Below are positions 22,713-23,674 of a stretch of 23,674 bases of DNA, in pieces. The position numbers were made by a program, and so were the translations under genes. Source of the stretch: a virus. The notes under the pieces were generated by a model. That model was not told the origin of the DNA, made no database searches, and saw nothing but the letters and a program-made list of their open reading frames with translations. The DNA is taken from positions 1 through 23,674 of IMG/VR virus record IMGVR_UViG_3300031997_000066. One strand, given 5' to 3'. Within the stretch, counting starts at the first letter, position 1, and each line of letters opens with the position of its first letter.

Positions 22713-23141
22713 ATGAAACGATTTATTAGCGTAATGGGATGGAGTAAGCATCATAAGCAGATGGATAGCAACCCAAAATTGGACACCGCTGCCAAGGGAC
22801 CACGGGATTGTGAAAGTGGGTATATCGTCTACAAGATCAACCCCGATGGTTCCCATACCAATCTGACTGTTGATATGTCCGAACCCATCACCCTCAATCG
22901 GTGCATAAAAATATTGGCTGAAGCTGAGCGCATGACGGGTAACAATTACTCCAAAATCGTTGTTGAGGATGAGTCCTTTGATGATGCGGGAGAGACCATT
23001 AATCGCAAGCATTATGTGTACTCGGTCAAACATAACCGCCTGACCATCTGGGCTGGGAAACGAGGCCTCTCGCCGGTCTATGAAAATTGGGACGGGACGA
23101 TTTGCAAAGATCAAGATGCTCTTGCAGATTGTTTGCTTTAA
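22713..23141 (+). CDS. Hypothetical protein of 142 residues
   Basis: ATG 22713 has AAAGGAG (22700-22706) at good spacing. The sequence is soluble and mixed alpha/beta, with blocks YIVYKINPDGSHTNL and NRKHYVYSVKHNRLTIW. I recognise no family. It belongs to the small-gene operon and is followed after 27 bases by the next gene. Confidence 0.65.
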   Translation: MKRFISVMGWSKHHKQMDSNPKLDTAAKGPRDCESGYIVYKINPDGSHTNLTVDMSEPITLNRCIKILAEAERMTGNNYSKIVVEDESFDDAGETINRKHYVYSVKHNRLTIWAGKRGLSPVYENWDGTICKDQDALADCLL

Positions 23142-23168
23142 AAAATCAAACGCCAAAAGGAGGAAATT

Positions 23169-23597
23169 ATGGATTACAAATGGGAATCTAAGTTGCTCCA
23201 TGAGCACCCGGCGAAGCACAACGCCGGAAGATTTGGAAAGATTGTACTCCACGACACCGGGATCTATGGACTCATGATCGGCGGTGTCCACATGAGTTGC
23301 CCCCAGCATTGGGCGGCCAAGATCCACGCCCAGGAACAGACAGATAAGGAGGTAAGACAAATGAATTTAGTGACCTTATACAAAAGCCTTCCCCAAGCAG
23401 TAGCAATCCCAGATATCATTTGGACCGCACAGGCAGAAATTGAAAGGATGGAGGAACTTAGGGCAGAACTCCAGACTCTCGAAAATAAATATGCGTCTGA
23501 AACAATCCCGACAATGTTGGAGGCTCTTAGGGTAGACTGGACGGATGAGGAATTGACCGAGGGAGGTTTCCTTAAATCAGGATTGGAGAGCGAATGA
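23169..23597 (+). CDS. Hypothetical protein with a strong internal start
   Basis: This encodes 142 residues from ATG 23169 with AAAAGGAGGA. Residues 1-62 read like a small beta domain (GRFGKIVLHDTGIYGLMIGG). Residues 65-142 are helical and acidic (IERMEELRAELQTLENKY). An in-frame ATG at 23361 (Met65) has its own strong TAAGGAGG (23345-23352), so a 78-residue C-terminal product may also be made. No family is recognised. It is the last complete gene before the CRISPR-like repeat. Confidence 0.7.
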   Translation: MDYKWESKLLHEHPAKHNAGRFGKIVLHDTGIYGLMIGGVHMSCPQHWAAKIHAQEQTDKEVRQMNLVTLYKSLPQAVAIPDIIWTAQAEIERMEELRAELQTLENKYASETIPTMLEALRVDWTDEELTEGGFLKSGLESE

Positions 23598-23674
23598 AAA
23601 AGAAATCAGTTTCAATCCACGCGCCCGCATGGGGCGCGACGAAAACAGACGTGAGGAAAGGAGGATACGATGAA
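23594..23674 (+). CDS. Questionable open frame across the CRISPR-like repeat, partial
   Basis: ATG 23594 overlaps the previous stop as ATGA, and the frame stays open to the window end, translating the repeat as VSIHAPAWGAT. This peptide is a well-known spurious translation of type I-C repeats. A separate ATG with a strong ribosome binding site at 23657-23672 is in another frame, so this frame is probably not a gene. Confidence 0.15.
   Translation, partial: MKKKSVSIHAPAWGATKTDVRKGGYDE
23609..23640 (-). CRISPR. Single type I-C-like CRISPR repeat
   Basis: The 32-base unit begins GTTTCAATCCACG and ends GGGGCGCGAC on the + strand. CGCGCCC (23620-23626) pairs with GGGCGCG (23632-23638) around a five-base loop. 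Size, end sequences and hairpin are those of type I-C repeats. The crRNA sense of such repeats is the minus strand, ending ATTGAAAC. Only one copy is in the window. It starts 12 bases after the preceding stop codon, and 34 bases remain to the window end, so a second copy beyond the edge cannot be excluded. Confidence 0.8.
23657..23672 (+). promoter_or_regulatory. Strong ribosome binding site and start of a gene cut by the window edge
   Basis: AAAGGAGG (23657-23664) is five bases before ATG 23670. This pattern matches the starts of the neighbouring small genes and suggests a gene continuing beyond the window. If so, the 34 bases after the repeat are not a CRISPR spacer. Confidence 0.5.

Noticed and set aside
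22137-23360. A 407-residue open frame on the minus strand
   Set aside because: It covers four plus-strand genes that have good ribosome binding sites and gene-like spacing. Its translation is low-information and hydrophobic, typical of an antisense shadow.

Overview
The window is the late structural region and adjoining accessory region of a tailed phage or prophage of siphovirus type. All supported genes are on the + strand, they are tightly packed (many ATGA stop/start overlaps), and most have AGGAGG-type ribosome binding sites. No terminase, portal, capsid, integrase or replication gene is visible, so the window begins after the head genes. The host is probably a Gram-negative bacterium: there is a lipobox lipoprotein, the cassette recombination sites are of integron type, and the right edge carries a repeat that looks like a bacterial type I-C CRISPR repeat. 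I cannot name the taxon.

Layout. 1-3789: end of the head/neck region, with a repeat-rich beta protein, an Ig-like protein, a head-tail connector, a ParB-like/DNA methyltransferase fusion inserted among the neck genes, a neck protein and a tail-terminator-like protein. 3790-3964: a gap with two RNA hairpins, one terminator-like. 3965-14572: tail module, comprising the tube protein, a G/GT chaperone pair with a canonical A AAA AAC -1 frameshift site, the tape measure, a distal tail protein, a lambda gpL-like hub with four cysteines, an NlpC/P60 peptidase, a tip protein carrying a LamG-like domain and cut by an in-frame TAG from its apparent C-terminal half, and an appendage protein. 14585-17447: lysis and envelope genes (membrane proteins, an M15-type endolysin, a secreted Pro-rich protein, a metallophosphoesterase and a lipoprotein).

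17544-20014 is the most unusual block. It looks like three integron-type gene cassettes in the phage genome. Each is bounded by a matching inverted repeat (10, 9 and 9 bp), and each has an attC-like imperfect palindrome with extrahelical bases. Cassette 1 encodes a beta-class DNA methyltransferase, cassette 2 a small Cys-rich protein, and the third, apparently inverted, contains a TnpB gene. No integron integrase is in the window.

To the right lie a second ParB-like protein (paralogous to the N-terminus of the methyltransferase fusion at 1502), coupled to a radical SAM enzyme, and then an AT-rich gap with a promoter driving four small unknown genes. Downstream of those genes, at 23609-23640, is a single type I-C-like CRISPR repeat. 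It is either a solitary phage-borne repeat (a candidate RNA anti-CRISPR or repeat mimic) or the end unit of an array cut off by the window edge; the 34 bases to its right are compatible with either.

Functional themes: virion tail assembly, host lysis, DNA modification (two methyltransferases and two ParB-like proteins) and possible interference with or use of host CRISPR and integron machinery.
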